A stretch of DNA of 64,000 bases from Asparagopsis taxiformis (GCA_030407315.1 JALQPE010002815.1:38146-102145), one strand, 5' to 3'; positions 30,501-39,300 are shown, counted from the stretch's first letter. The notes: generated from the sequence alone by a model not told the origin. Made by a program: numbers and translations.

Positions 30501-31693
30501 CCATCATCGCTAAACTCGCATGAACACAGGTTATGATCGGCAAGCAGATCGAGGATGCTCTCCGCACGCGAGTAATCGACATGCCACATTGCGGCGAGAT
30601 CATCCAACGGGATCCACATTTGCTTCTGGAGTACACATAGCGACGAGACGACTTGCCGAATTGTGATTTCTGCACTGCCGCATTTGGTAGCTAGAAATTG
30701 CACGCTGGATTTGAGCGATGCGAACAATCCATCATGTTCGGGTCCAACGGCGTTTCCAAGCTGTGCCATGTTTCTTCGCAGACTTGAGCAGTATTGCACC
30801 CAGACGTTCTGTTCGTGGTTTTTGCGCTGCTGCGTGATTGCCCGACGAACAGAGGTTCCAGCAACTGCAAGCGCTAGCGGAAGACAGTGGCATCTGGCTA
30901 TAATGTCGTGAAATGCTTCGCTGGTTGTTGGAGAAAAATCGTCAATGGCAGATATGTCAATCGCAGCGTAATGGCAGAGAATTTTCCTGGCAGTCTCGTG
31001 ACCGACTGACGCATTGACGTCTACGATCTTGTCGTGTATAGTGTTGAGACTGACTTGAACGGATCTGGTAGATGTGAGAACTTTGAAACGATTTGTGCGT
31101 AATGAGCACACCTGCGAGCAGAACCTGGCCACGAGTTTGTAAACGCCGTTTCGGTCATCGGCGACATTATCGAAGATGACGAGAAAATGCTTGGCTGATA
31201 GACGGTCGACCAGGTCGATGAGCAGGGTGTCGTGCTGCTCCTCCGACGCGGACATTTGTTCAAAGTGTGGCAACCAGCGTGGGAAGGTACGCTGGACTAG
31301 TGCACGGAATTGACGGAGAAGAGATTGTACGGTGGCGTCCTGTCCGAGCTGAATGAACCAGATGCCGTGTTGAAACTGAGAGCAGATTTGAGGCAGATGA
31401 GCAAGCTGTCTGAGACGTGTTGTTTTGCCACAACCGCCCATGCCGACCAATGCGACTGTGTTGTGATGCGCCGCTTGGGATTGTAGATAACATTTGGCCT
31501 GCGACTCTGGCGTGGTTGGGTCATTGAAGTCGAGTATGGCGTCTGTGTTGCTTGGTACGTTGAAGATTTGGGGCCTTTTGCGCGTCAACGTCTCGAACCA
31601 GGCTAGCAATTGATCCATTTGTGGGGATGACGTCTTGGTGGGGAGCGTCAGGTGATGAAGTATGGCATATGTGTTATGAGTATGCTGTGTCAT
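27536..31693 (-). CDS. NB-ARC-WD40-TIR protein, innate-immune/STAND NTPase type
   Basis: A 1385-aa single-ORF protein starting at the ATG 31691-31693. Residues about 80-430 form an NB-ARC switch: P-loop GMGGCGKTT (about 84-92), Walker B FLVIFDN, KVLTSTRS, the GLPL-like CLPLALAVAG, and an MHD-like LHDLVHEFC. A helical linker follows, then WD40-type repeats at about 610-1130 (DGVLILWKD, NTIRLWNTET, SGFVYLWDLR, RVINVWNVSN). The C-terminus (about 1190-1330) is a TIR domain beginning YSVFISHAG, with a Glu near 1264 in WTMKEL where TIR NADases carry their catalytic Glu. Known STAND receptors use the repeats to sense a ligand and NB-ARC to oligomerise; here the effector would be the TIR. The order is the reverse of plant TIR-NB-LRR proteins. 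The ligand is unknown. Confidence 0.9.
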   Translation of the reverse strand: MTQHTHNTYAILHHLTLPTKTSSPQMDQLLAWFETLTRKRPQIFNVPSNTDAILDFNDPTTPESQAKCYLQSQAAHHNTVALVGMGGCGKTTRLRQLAHLPQICSQFQHGIWFIQLGQDATVQSLLRQFRALVQRTFPRWLPHFEQMSASEEQHDTLLIDLVDRLSAKHFLVIFDNVADDRNGVYKLVARFCSQVCSLRTNRFKVLTSTRSVQVSLNTIHDKIVDVNASVGHETARKILCHYAAIDISAIDDFSPTTSEAFHDIIARCHCLPLALAVAGTSVRRAITQQRKNHEQNVWVQYCSSLRRNMAQLGNAVGPEHDGLFASLKSSVQFLATKCGSAEITIRQVVSSLCVLQKQMWIPLDDLAAMWHVDYSRAESILDLLADHNLCSCEFSDDGNAKGLRLHDLVHEFCTVSAVENEGTRHWHAMIVEKYCRELGTDMYQGHLYLDSFVKKRHFNRAGYIEDNLIRHLLGAGREEHALALLIDYRWIQFINSDHSRPPFEKVIADLVLLQQCLEKNKDNGKQSLTNDIGLVIDTMLLCMVPHCTKNRRECAFQLYGRLVSLRTDSQILSQLMHSVETYAEQPWVRAGPGVLKSAGSGLKRALHARLRFKLTCVQLGMTDGELVVAGDDGELRVIDRRDASEIHDLNGHDDHIVGVCVDTSSRKMYSCSTDGVLILWKDYICERVVRVISDGDERSRNSAACEITCMSLLQKQGIIVLGTSLGQLKILNIDSGTIIRSISSGDRVVLNLATESTEKVIASASYNTIRLWNTETWDQIGEKLADDLSHASFCIAMSSDGTLIASGSDSGFVYLWDLRQDRRKYILEALNSGWMDSLVFSRDGTVLYSGGLRVINVWNVSNLSNGADLMYSLRDHRMTRVVSLFLSEDESELFHFSHPSDIVFAWRTQRRMDICSDFKEPDAGFLDNVTASGVSANGLTLVTYCESSRRVQLHDAEDACKMKNHVIAEFKLKTEDSGVHLIAVSDDQAFIAYTLYFENSAIYVVDVRNEATVQRLQMLDNRLQAVKAGQDEHSAEPLRATAMRFNHDGTCLVAKVMNFKTERVGDFAWSTLTGEQKSSADAERLGKSFDDDGEIVAATRIVCRGNDDFFRVVLQDRGNTHAVGTLERNPTVSSYSAVLQRMWMWGRHDGRVHWIDLVSSTSEETPPKQAPIFAEPSVRNKGSSKKTRKRYSVFISHAGPDKLPIAQVIYDELIKLGFTVFLDKNELQPGEDAWNKMNEAMETASIAVVILSPEFAARKWTMKELMCFMRRFEEGGEEEIVIISAFYRLSLDECKDVSAIVGKLNKDGENVFEKERVWQRLAEEGGSVKDIFETLSKLGRITGIENLEMATNDSGIVEEEKRRRFAIRVVDGIVEARARLSGNED

Positions 31694-32490
31694 AACGGAT
31701 GTTTATGATGAATAAGTGTAATGATATGAGCAGGAATACACTTTCCATAGTGTATTTCAGTACACTACAATGGGGTGTACGAAAAATGAAGTGTACCATC
31801 TCAATAGAGTGCCAATATATTCTGTCCATGTTCGCAATGAAATTGCCCGGCTGAGTGACGGAACCGCCTTACGAATCGTTTGTCAGACGAGATCACACAC
31901 CGACAGACATGATCGGCCAAAGCCTTTGCTCACAACTTGATTCCACCCCAACGCCGCGCTCTCCAAATCGCGACTGGAAGCGCCGAAACGCATCGGAATG
32001 GAAAACTCCACGCAAGCTCATCGCATTCTACGCTCGTCGATCCGTTCAGTAAGGACGAATTATGACCCAACAATCGCGACCACGCATGCACATCGCATCA
32101 CGTTTTGCATCTCATCACCGACTCCAATTCATCGTTGCTACCGTATCTTCTCTTGTACAACGACACGAATGGCCTGCAAAGTCGAAACGCGTCTCATCGT
32201 ACACGTATCCTTTGTTTGACGTTCTGTCGCTCATCGCAACCGCCGCGTTACTTCCTATCTGGACTACGAACCGCACGTTCGGCTCGTATTGCTAGACTAT
32301 AAAGAATGTTGTGCCTGCGCAGACACTAGAGTTGGCATGTCGCCTAGTTATATGGATATCCCAACACGCGCCCGCTCCCTGGGCAAGCGGTGAAGCGGTA
32401 GGAGGCGTAGCAGCCTGAGGCATTGGAGCCTGTCTTGATTAGATAGGAGTCTTGTTGTTGGCTTGTCGTAGCGGGGTTTGTCGTCGCTAT
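31694..32490. other. intergenic region, putative NLR promoter
   Basis: This region lies between the divergent NB-ARC gene and the membrane-protein gene, now separated by Gy-2. Near 31760-31800, just upstream of the NLR start, are repeated GTGTAC/AGTACACT-type motifs (AGTACACT at 31770-31777). A short ORF at 31855-32052 has no recognisable feature. A 76-bp segment at 32292-32367 is duplicated at 39630. Confidence 0.4.
32292..32367 (+). repeat. 76-bp direct repeat, copy 1
   Basis: Nearly identical to 39630-39706 (AAGAATGTTGTGCCTGCGCA and CGCCTAGTTATATGGATATC). Removing Gy-2 leaves the copies about 310 bp apart, so it is a tandem duplication in the intergenic region, later split by Gy-2. Copy 1 has CTATAAAGA where copy 2 has CTAAAAAGA. 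Confidence 0.8.
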
Positions 32491-32722
32491 TGTTGTACGT
32501 GGCCACGTGACGGGGAGAGAAAACGATGTAGGTTGTAGAAACGTAGATAGATTGATTTTACTAAGTCTAGCTTATCTCCCTCTAGGTTATTCCGACCGCT
32601 GGGAGCTGTATTTAGCTTCCTACGGTTGGACGGCTGGAAACTTCCAGACGTCCACCTAACCCTAAATTAAAATTCTGGTAGAAATTACCTGTAGAATTTT
32701 TCTTGTAAAAGTCATTTCCACA
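32491..32722 (-). repeat. Gy-2 3' LTR
   Basis: On the minus strand it runs TGTGGAAATGAC to GTACAACA. It is identical to 39285-39516. A purine-rich stretch precedes it on the body side. Confidence 0.95.
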
Positions 32723-32738
32723 TGACCCCCCGGCCAGA
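32723..32738 (-). other. Gy-2 polypurine tract
   Basis: On the minus strand GGCCGGGGGGTCA directly precedes the 3' LTR start TGTGGAAATG. The position is right for a polypurine tract, although the run is short and mixed. Confidence 0.55.
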
Positions 32739-32786
32739 CCGAGGCACCGAGGAGGTCTAATTTCGCAGGTTCTGGGCCGCGCTCGG

Positions 32787-32794
32787 TATAAAAG
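32787..32794 (+). promoter_or_regulatory. TATA box for the Gy-2 antisense ORF
   Basis: TATAAAAG sits in a GC-rich context, 262 bp before the antisense-ORF ATG and outside the LTR. A run of TTACTGTAAG-like motifs follows at 32855-32925. A similar TATA-type site precedes the related relic (about 1688), and TATTTAAG precedes the Gy-3 relic (60778). This suggests that the antisense ORFs have their own internal promoters. Confidence 0.55.
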
Positions 32795-33055
32795 CCGGCA
32801 GTACTTTCGCGTGGGTCTGGACTCCAGACCCTCTTCCACCGCTGACCCCTTCCTTACTGTAAGCACTGTAAGTACTTTACAGTAGTTGGTAGCTTACTGT
32901 AGTGCGATAACTTACAGTAAACGTCTGTTTGCAGCCATCCCACTTCCCGCCTTCCCTTCGGTCGTCTCTCCGAGCACCCTGCGTAGTCGCGGTCATCGAT
33001 TTGTTGAGATCTTGCTTACGTGGGCCTTTCGGTACCTGGTGGGTGATCCATTGAG

Positions 33056-34515
33056 ATGGCCAAGACGAAACAGACCGCAAAGAAGTCGACTGGGGGGACT
33101 GCCCCTCGGCAGGAGCTAGCTGCTCGGGCGGCGCGGATTCCCAGACGAGACCCTCCCGCGGCTCCTGGCACCTACCGTCGCGAGGGCGGCCAGGAGGTAC
33201 GCTATCGCCCCGGGGAAGCCGTCCCCGTGCGGGCCAACGAGGTTAACTTCGACGACAAATCCCATCGGGGAATTCGTCAGAACCTCTTCCGTTGGTTCGG
33301 ACGTGAAGACGTCCAGAACATCCGCCGCTCCTCCGACCACCGTGGTCGTTTCGTCGTCGACTTTGGCCGAAATCGTCGCGATCCGTGCCAAGTGACGGCC
33401 AGGGAACTAGAGTTCCTCTTCGGGCCTCAAATCGTCGAATTCGCCTCCGATCCGGCCATCTCCATCCTTACCGCGGAGATGGCTTGTCGTCTCGGTCTCA
33501 CCGAATCCCACGGTGACACCGAGAAGTACGCCGAATGCCCCGACGACACCGATTGGATCATCGAGAAGATCTGGTTGTCGAAGGGAGGTGAGAACGGCGA
33601 ACTGGAAGGCTGCTTCTATGCCTCCGCCGAAGGGGAGCGAACCGGCCATCGAATCGATCTGTATACCATGGTTTTCCGTCAGGTCTCCGAACCGGCGGAG
33701 CGCGACGCGGCACTCCAGGAGCAGGATAACCCCTCTCCTGTGACCAGAGGGAATGGTCAACCCTCGCGGGTGAGTTTAATAGCCAGCATCGACGCTTGGT
33801 GTTACAAGAAACCTGGGAAGAAGAAACGAGTCAATGTCGCCATAGCTCGGGTGCCCTCCCTCGAAGCCCCCCATTCTTCGTGGGGACTCCTCGGAACCGC
33901 GTGGTGGTACCTGTGTAGGACTTCACCAACAACTGCCTGCGTGCCGCGGCCGCCAATGGGATCGCTCTCGTGTGCGATTTTAACACGGCCGATAGGTTTT
34001 TCCGTCGGGAGCTGGCTCGGGACGAAGAAGAACGCCTTGTTCGAGGTTATTGTACTAGTGTCGTGGACTTTGGTTCTGTCTCGAAGGCCATCGATGATCG
34101 TGCTCCTTCAACAGTGACTCTGCCCCGGGTGGCGATCCCCCATTTCGACCTAGGAGCCCCAGATTCGCGCTCTAGGCAATGGGCGTGGTTACGGGAGAAA
34201 CTTTCGAGGGAGCCGGACGTATACGTGGTGCAGGTTTGGAGTCGAGATGGCCTGAAACACGCCATATGTATCGACTCTCGTACCTGGCCTGGTCTCATCT
34301 ACGACTCCTCTGAAGCCTTTGTGATGAGTCTAGAGCCTCGGGCATTCTTCTTATGTTGTAGCACCAGTAAGTCGTCGGATTTCTCCTCCTTCAACGATCT
34401 TCGACGCGTCCAACGGGAGGGTTCGAATCCAGAGGAGAAGCGCGCTAAGCGACAGCGCATGAGGAAGCGCGAGAAGGTTCGCAAAGCGAAGATCGACGGT
34501 GAGGGGTTGTCTTAG
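33056..34515 (+). CDS. Gy-2 antisense ORF with N-terminal histone H3 tail mimic
   Basis: The protein starts MAKTKQTAKKSTGGTAPR. Against canonical H3 (ARTKQTARKSTGGKAPR) I count 19 identities in the first 26 residues after Met, keeping K4, Q5, T6, K9, S10, T11, R17 and R26. K14 becomes T, K18 Q and K27 I. About 20 residues later RYRPG matches the H3 residues that lead into the core, but no histone fold follows. The next segment (FRWFGREDVQNIRR, ESHGDTEKYAE, HRIDLYTMVF) is unknown and conserved in the relic at 2556-3768. The first frame is open to 34117. The homologous C-terminal part lies in another frame (to 34515), with a stop at 33916-33918. Either the copy carries a frameshift and nonsense change, or a 149-nt intron (33770-33918, GTGAGT...TAG) joins the frames in phase, giving about 436 aa. 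Confidence 0.8.
33770..33918 (+). other. candidate intron or decayed coding segment in the Gy-2 antisense ORF
   Basis: GTGAGT at 33770 and TAG at 33916-33918 lie in matching phase 0. Removing them joins frame 2 to frame 1 and deletes both the frame change and the stop. Against this, the segment still aligns with coding sequence in the relic (DAWCYKK/DHWCSKN, HFFV, VVP), and I see no clear branch point or pyrimidine tract. Both readings remain open. Confidence 0.4.
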
Positions 34516-34680
34516 CACAGAACGATTTGATAGAGAAGGAAATGAATCGTATTGAGTAGACTAGCTAGTAATGGGTAGAGAGATCTAGAATTGAAATGAA
34601 TGCGTAGACAAGGGTTGAATGATTAAAAGGGATTATGCATAAAAGGGAGTGTGCAAACGAAGGGTTTCCCTAGTGGAAAC

Positions 34681-37600
34681 TTAATGCAGTAGATGTAGTG
34701 GACGCCTACGGAAGAGAAGTAGACGTCTCGCATGGATGGGGCGGCGTGATACCTTCGCTTGGTCGGAGGCGAGTAGGTATCGGGGGTGGCTAGATTGGAT
34801 GACCTTAAACGGTCCGTACCACTTGGTTTCGAACAACGACAACTTCGTCGTTCCGAAAGCTTTCCCTTTCGCCACAAGGACCTCGTCGCCTACCTCGAAC
34901 CGACGTTCAGGTAGATGAGCTCGAGCTTGGGTATTGCGTAGATGCATTTCTACCCTGCTCGCTCGTTGCGACTGGAGAGCTAACATCTCAAACAGTCGGG
35001 ATTGAGGGTCCAGTGGACGGTCCAGAAGCGGTGACGGGTCGTGGGCGACTACCCTCGGGACTACTCCGTACATCAGTTCGAAGGGGGAGGTTCCGCCTGT
35101 CATGCAACGACGGCGATAACCGTAGAGAACGTGCGGAAGAAGCGTGTCCCATTCGACTGAGTCCCTTCCTTTGACTTTGGCTAAGGACCTCTTGATGGTC
35201 CCTACCATCCGCTCGGCTCGCCCGTTAGACATGGGGGAGTACTCAAGCACGGTCTTCCAATCGATCCCGTTGCTCTTCATGAAACTCGCGAGTGTCGCAG
35301 CTGTGAAACACCCCGCATTGTCGGATACAATGGTAGTTGGGGGACCGAACGAGTAGATGATCTCATCCTTCACGAAATTGAGTACGACATCCGCGGTACT
35401 AGCTGCGGTGGCCCTGGAGATAGGCCAGCCAGTGAGGTGTTCGACGGCGATGAGAAGGAATCGGTTACCTTTGGCCGTGCGCGGGAGCGGTCCCGCAAAG
35501 TCGATGGAAAACGTGTGGAAAAGGCCTGTCAACGGCTGACTCAGGGTAGTCCGATAGCGGGGTACCGGTTTATTCTTCTGACACCCCTCACAACTCCGAA
35601 CGTAGTCGTGAATGTCCTTGCCCATACGCGGCCACCAGTAACGTTCCACGATAAACTGGCGGGTCGAGGCAGCGTCCCAATGACCGATGTTGTCGTGGAA
35701 CATTTGCAGGATCTTGATTCGGAGCGGAATCGGTGCGACTACCTTGGGTCCCAACGCGGTGCGGCGAAAGAGCTGGTCTTCCCAGACTATGAAATCCTTG
35801 GAACTCCGTCGAACCTTTTGTCGAGCGAGACCCTCTACTTCGGGCTCAGCTCCACCCCGTAAGTATTGGAACACTGCGACTAGGTCAGGTTCTATGCGGA
35901 GGGTTTCCGGAATGGCGAGCAGTGCGAGGTCGCCCTCATCTTCTCCTGACCCCGGAGCGGTATGGGTTTGTTCTAGACGGGACAGAAAGTCTGCAGCGGA
36001 GTTCTGTTTTCCCGGCCTGAACGATATGACGAAGTCGTATTCCGCGAGGAAGTCGAGCCAACGGGCAAGTCGCCCGTGTATATCCTTCTTCTGGAATGCG
36101 TATTGCAACGCTTGGTGATCCGTCATCAGCTTGAAGGGCTGGGTGGACAGAAGGTAGAGTCGGAATTTCTTCAGTGCGAAGATAACTGCTAGGGCCTCTC
36201 GTTCGCATGCCGAATATTTTCGTTCGGCCGCATTCATCGTCCTACTCGCGAATTGAATAGGATGAATACGCCCGTCTTCCTTCTTCTGCGCTAGGACAGC
36301 TCCGACGGATACGGAGGAGGCATCTGTCTCGACTACGAAGGTATTATCGAAGTCAGGGAAGGAAAGGACGGGAGCCGAAGTTAGTTTTTCCTTCAGCGTC
36401 CAGAAGGCCTGATTCATCTCCTCTGTCCACTCGAAGGAACGTCCAGAAGAGGTATATGGGAATAGAGAAGCCGAGAGGTCAGCAAACTCCTTAATGAACC
36501 GGCGATAGTAGCCCGCCAAACCGAGGAAGCTGCGGAGCTCGGAAGCGGTTTGCGGCGGAGCTACGTCTCTAATGGCAGAAATCTTGGCGGGGTCTACTGA
36601 CACCCCATCGTGGCTAACGATGTGACCAAGCAACTCGACTTTAGGTTGAGCGAAGAAGCATTTGACGATCTTCAGCTTCAAACCCCTCTGACTTAAAGTC
36701 TCGAAAAGGATACGAAGGTGGGAGATGTGTTCTCCCATGTTTTTAGAGAATACCACAACGTCGTCGAGATACGCTCGGACGAACGGAAGATCCTTGACCA
36801 TCTCATCCATCATCCTCTGGAAGGTGGACGGGGCATTCATTAGTCCAAACGGCATAACTTCGAACTTGTAGGTACCGTAACGGGTGACGAAAGTCGTCAT
36901 CTCCTTGCAAACGGTATCCATTCGAATCTGCCAATACCCAGAGAAGAGATCGAGAGTGGTGAAGAGGGAATTTCCTCCCAATTCATCGAAAATCTCTTCG
37001 ATCCTGGGTAAGGGCCAACGATCGGGTTTGATCTTCCGATTCAGGATGCGGTAGTCGACGCAGAAACGAGGTTTCCCGTCCTTCTTCGTAGCAATGACCA
37101 CCGGGAAGGACCATGCTGATGAGGCCGGGGTGATGATTCCCGCTTCCAGCATGCGATCGATTTCGGATCGTACTACCTCGTTGTGTTTCGGCGACAACCG
37201 ACGAGGTTGGTGGTAGACAGGGGTGTCGTCTTCCAGCTCAAAAGAGTGTTTAACAGGGACGTCGGCTTTCCTGAGATCGTGAAAGGACCAAGCTACGATT
37301 CCGTAGTCCTTCAACGACTCCGATATAACTCGTCTATCCGAGGGTGATAGATGCACGAGTTTTTCTTCGATGAGCTTGTCATGCTCTTCGGTCTCAGAGA
37401 GGTCGCTCTCCTCTTCGACCGCTATTTGCGGCTTGGCGAAATCAACGTGGGCGACAATTAGCGTACCTTCGTCTTCTTCGCCTGAAGAAGTCGTCGAGGC
37501 TCCTTCATCGGTGCTGAGAGACGTGAAGTCTTCGCTTTCACTACCACCCTGGGGAAGGAAGTGGAGGCCGTTATCGGGTTCTAGCCCAATCCTTGCCGAT

Positions 37601-39300
37601 TCTTTGCCGAGTTGTATCTCAACGACTCGACTCCCAATATCCAGTTTAGCCTGTAGATCCTCCATGGCCGGTAAGCCGATGATGAGGCCGATAGGTGCCT
37701 TTTCAATGGTGAGGAAATCCATGGAAGCTGTGAGGTTTCCAAAGGTTATGGGCACATCTTTGACACGACCAATACAGTTGGCGCTCGACCCATCTGCGAC
37801 TGTAATCCTCTGCTTGGTACGCTTTGGCAGGAGGCACAACTGACGGGCGAGATCAGCAGAGATGATATTGGGTATAGCCCCAGTATCCAGGAGCGCGCGA
37901 ATCTCTCGACCATAGATACGAACTGGCGCGACTATCAGAACTCGTTTGTTCTGAACGTTTAAGGCTGGCGCAGCCTTACTCGGTCGGCGATTCTTAAGAG
38001 GCGAGAAGAGACGTCGCATCTCTTTGGCGGCTTCGGCGGCGTCTCCACGGAGGAGTTGGCCGAACGTGAGGCCTGTAGACGCATTAGCGAGCTCTCCAAC
38101 AACGTCGTACTTTCCGACGTGATCTTGAAGAACCTTCTTGGAAGTGTTCTTTTTCTTCGCCCTGCGGTTTTTCTTCCCTCGGATGGGAAGAGGCTCCAGT
38201 TGCAAGGGAGGTAGGATACGACCAGGCGTTGGGCGCATCAGGTTTTCAGTGTTGATCCCCTCAGCTCGACGTTGCTTCGGAACCGCTTCTCCAGTCATGG
38301 TACGTTTCGTAGTACCAACAACATCGGGAGTTGCGGTTACAACGGTAACTTGATTCGAACGGGAGGAATCGTCCCTGCCGGTAGAGGGGCTCCTCTGCTT
38401 CTCCGTGCCCTTCTGGCGACTATAGCATGTCGCGACAGAATGACCCAAACGACCACATTTCGAGCAACGGGTGTCTCGGTGAGGGTTTTCGGGGCAGGAG
38501 TTAGCCCCATGTCCAGGCTTCTGACAGAAGGAGCAAGGACGAGGCGTTTCGCGCCTATCCGATGAGGATGCTCCTGTCTGCTTGCGGACGATGAGGGAGA
38601 GCTCAGCGAGTTGCTCCGCTAGCTTGTCCACCTTGTTCTCCACCTGTGACGTTCGTGCGTCGGGACGGTTCAGGACCCGCTTAGATCCAAAGGTGGAATC
38701 GAGCGGGTGCTGTTTCTCTGTATCGTGATACGGGACGGAAGAGAGGAAGTCCTTGCGACCCTGGTCGAAGTCACGCACCACTTTCTTGAGGTCGGTGTAG
38801 TGCGTGGCACCGCGATAGATCGCGAACTGGGCCAGTTCTGGGAAGCGGGAGAGTGCATTCCTCAGAAGGCCAAACTTAGCTTCATCATTGAAAGATGCCT
38901 TTTCGAACAGACGATCCATAGTTTTGAGCGAGCCGACAAGATCCTCGGGATCCAGTACCGCATTGATGGCACTGCGGATATCGTCACTCGGCTCTGTCTT
39001 GACTCCGAAACGATCGATGAAGGCCTTCTTGACGAGGGCGTAGTTCATAGCCTCTTCCGTCAGCGCTCCATCCTTGGCGAACGTTTCGTAGTAGAAGTCG
39101 AATGCCTCGCCCTCGAGGTGGGCGAGGAGTTCGAGAGCTTTCTCCTCGTCGGACTTGCCGCGCATAGCGACGTTCTCGAAGAAGAAGAAGAACTTCTTGA
39201 CGTCGGAAGAGAGAGAGCCGTCCATCTTAGCAGTGGATGGACCCGCCTGCTGGTTCGGGTCGTCGGCCCTCCACAAGAGTACCATGTTGTACGTGGCCAC
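34681..39300 (-). CDS. gag-pol: Gy-2 gag-pol polyprotein
   Basis: A 1539-aa single-frame polyprotein. The Gag part carries two CCHC knuckles (CSFCQKPGHGANSC and CSKCGRLGHSVATC). A retropepsin site LLDTGAIPN follows. Reverse transcriptase has TTLDLFSGYWQ and AYLDDVVVF; RNase H has VVETDASSVSVGAVLA. Integrase has an HHCC site (HDNIGHWDAA to CEGCQKN) and catalytic D-D-E (SIDFAGPL, IVSDNAGCF, GRAERMVG). It ends with a basic tail and has no chromodomain, unlike Gy-1. The first ATG (39300) lies in the last 16 bp of the 5' LTR; the next (39285) is at the LTR/primer-site junction, so there is essentially no leader between LTR and Gag. The frame is fully open. Confidence 0.95.
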   Translation of the reverse strand: MATYNMVLLWRADDPNQQAGPSTAKMDGSLSSDVKKFFFFFENVAMRGKSDEEKALELLAHLEGEAFDFYYETFAKDGALTEEAMNYALVKKAFIDRFGVKTEPSDDIRSAINAVLDPEDLVGSLKTMDRLFEKASFNDEAKFGLLRNALSRFPELAQFAIYRGATHYTDLKKVVRDFDQGRKDFLSSVPYHDTEKQHPLDSTFGSKRVLNRPDARTSQVENKVDKLAEQLAELSLIVRKQTGASSSDRRETPRPCSFCQKPGHGANSCPENPHRDTRCSKCGRLGHSVATCYSRQKGTEKQRSPSTGRDDSSRSNQVTVVTATPDVVGTTKRTMTGEAVPKQRRAEGINTENLMRPTPGRILPPLQLEPLPIRGKKNRRAKKKNTSKKVLQDHVGKYDVVGELANASTGLTFGQLLRGDAAEAAKEMRRLFSPLKNRRPSKAAPALNVQNKRVLIVAPVRIYGREIRALLDTGAIPNIISADLARQLCLLPKRTKQRITVADGSSANCIGRVKDVPITFGNLTASMDFLTIEKAPIGLIIGLPAMEDLQAKLDIGSRVVEIQLGKESARIGLEPDNGLHFLPQGGSESEDFTSLSTDEGASTTSSGEEDEGTLIVAHVDFAKPQIAVEEESDLSETEEHDKLIEEKLVHLSPSDRRVISESLKDYGIVAWSFHDLRKADVPVKHSFELEDDTPVYHQPRRLSPKHNEVVRSEIDRMLEAGIITPASSAWSFPVVIATKKDGKPRFCVDYRILNRKIKPDRWPLPRIEEIFDELGGNSLFTTLDLFSGYWQIRMDTVCKEMTTFVTRYGTYKFEVMPFGLMNAPSTFQRMMDEMVKDLPFVRAYLDDVVVFSKNMGEHISHLRILFETLSQRGLKLKIVKCFFAQPKVELLGHIVSHDGVSVDPAKISAIRDVAPPQTASELRSFLGLAGYYRRFIKEFADLSASLFPYTSSGRSFEWTEEMNQAFWTLKEKLTSAPVLSFPDFDNTFVVETDASSVSVGAVLAQKKEDGRIHPIQFASRTMNAAERKYSACEREALAVIFALKKFRLYLLSTQPFKLMTDHQALQYAFQKKDIHGRLARWLDFLAEYDFVISFRPGKQNSAADFLSRLEQTHTAPGSGEDEGDLALLAIPETLRIEPDLVAVFQYLRGGAEPEVEGLARQKVRRSSKDFIVWEDQLFRRTALGPKVVAPIPLRIKILQMFHDNIGHWDAASTRQFIVERYWWPRMGKDIHDYVRSCEGCQKNKPVPRYRTTLSQPLTGLFHTFSIDFAGPLPRTAKGNRFLLIAVEHLTGWPISRATAASTADVVLNFVKDEIIYSFGPPTTIVSDNAGCFTAATLASFMKSNGIDWKTVLEYSPMSNGRAERMVGTIKRSLAKVKGRDSVEWDTLLPHVLYGYRRRCMTGGTSPFELMYGVVPRVVAHDPSPLLDRPLDPQSRLFEMLALQSQRASRVEMHLRNTQARAHLPERRFEVGDEVLVAKGKAFGTTKLSLFETKWYGPFKVIQSSHPRYLLASDQAKVSRRPIHARRLLLFRRRPLHLLH
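39271..39284 (-). other. Gy-2 primer-binding site, inside the gag coding start
   Basis: On the minus strand TGGTACTCTTGTGG follows the LTR end ACA directly. It begins TGG, as expected for pairing with a tRNA 3' CCA, and is also read as codons of Gag (ATG GTA CTC). It differs from the primer site shared by Gy-1 and Gy-4. Confidence 0.6.

Noticed and set aside
33056..33460. A genuine histone H3 gene
   Set aside because: Only the tail and RYRPG are H3-like; the histone-fold helices are absent and an unrelated domain follows within a retrotransposon.
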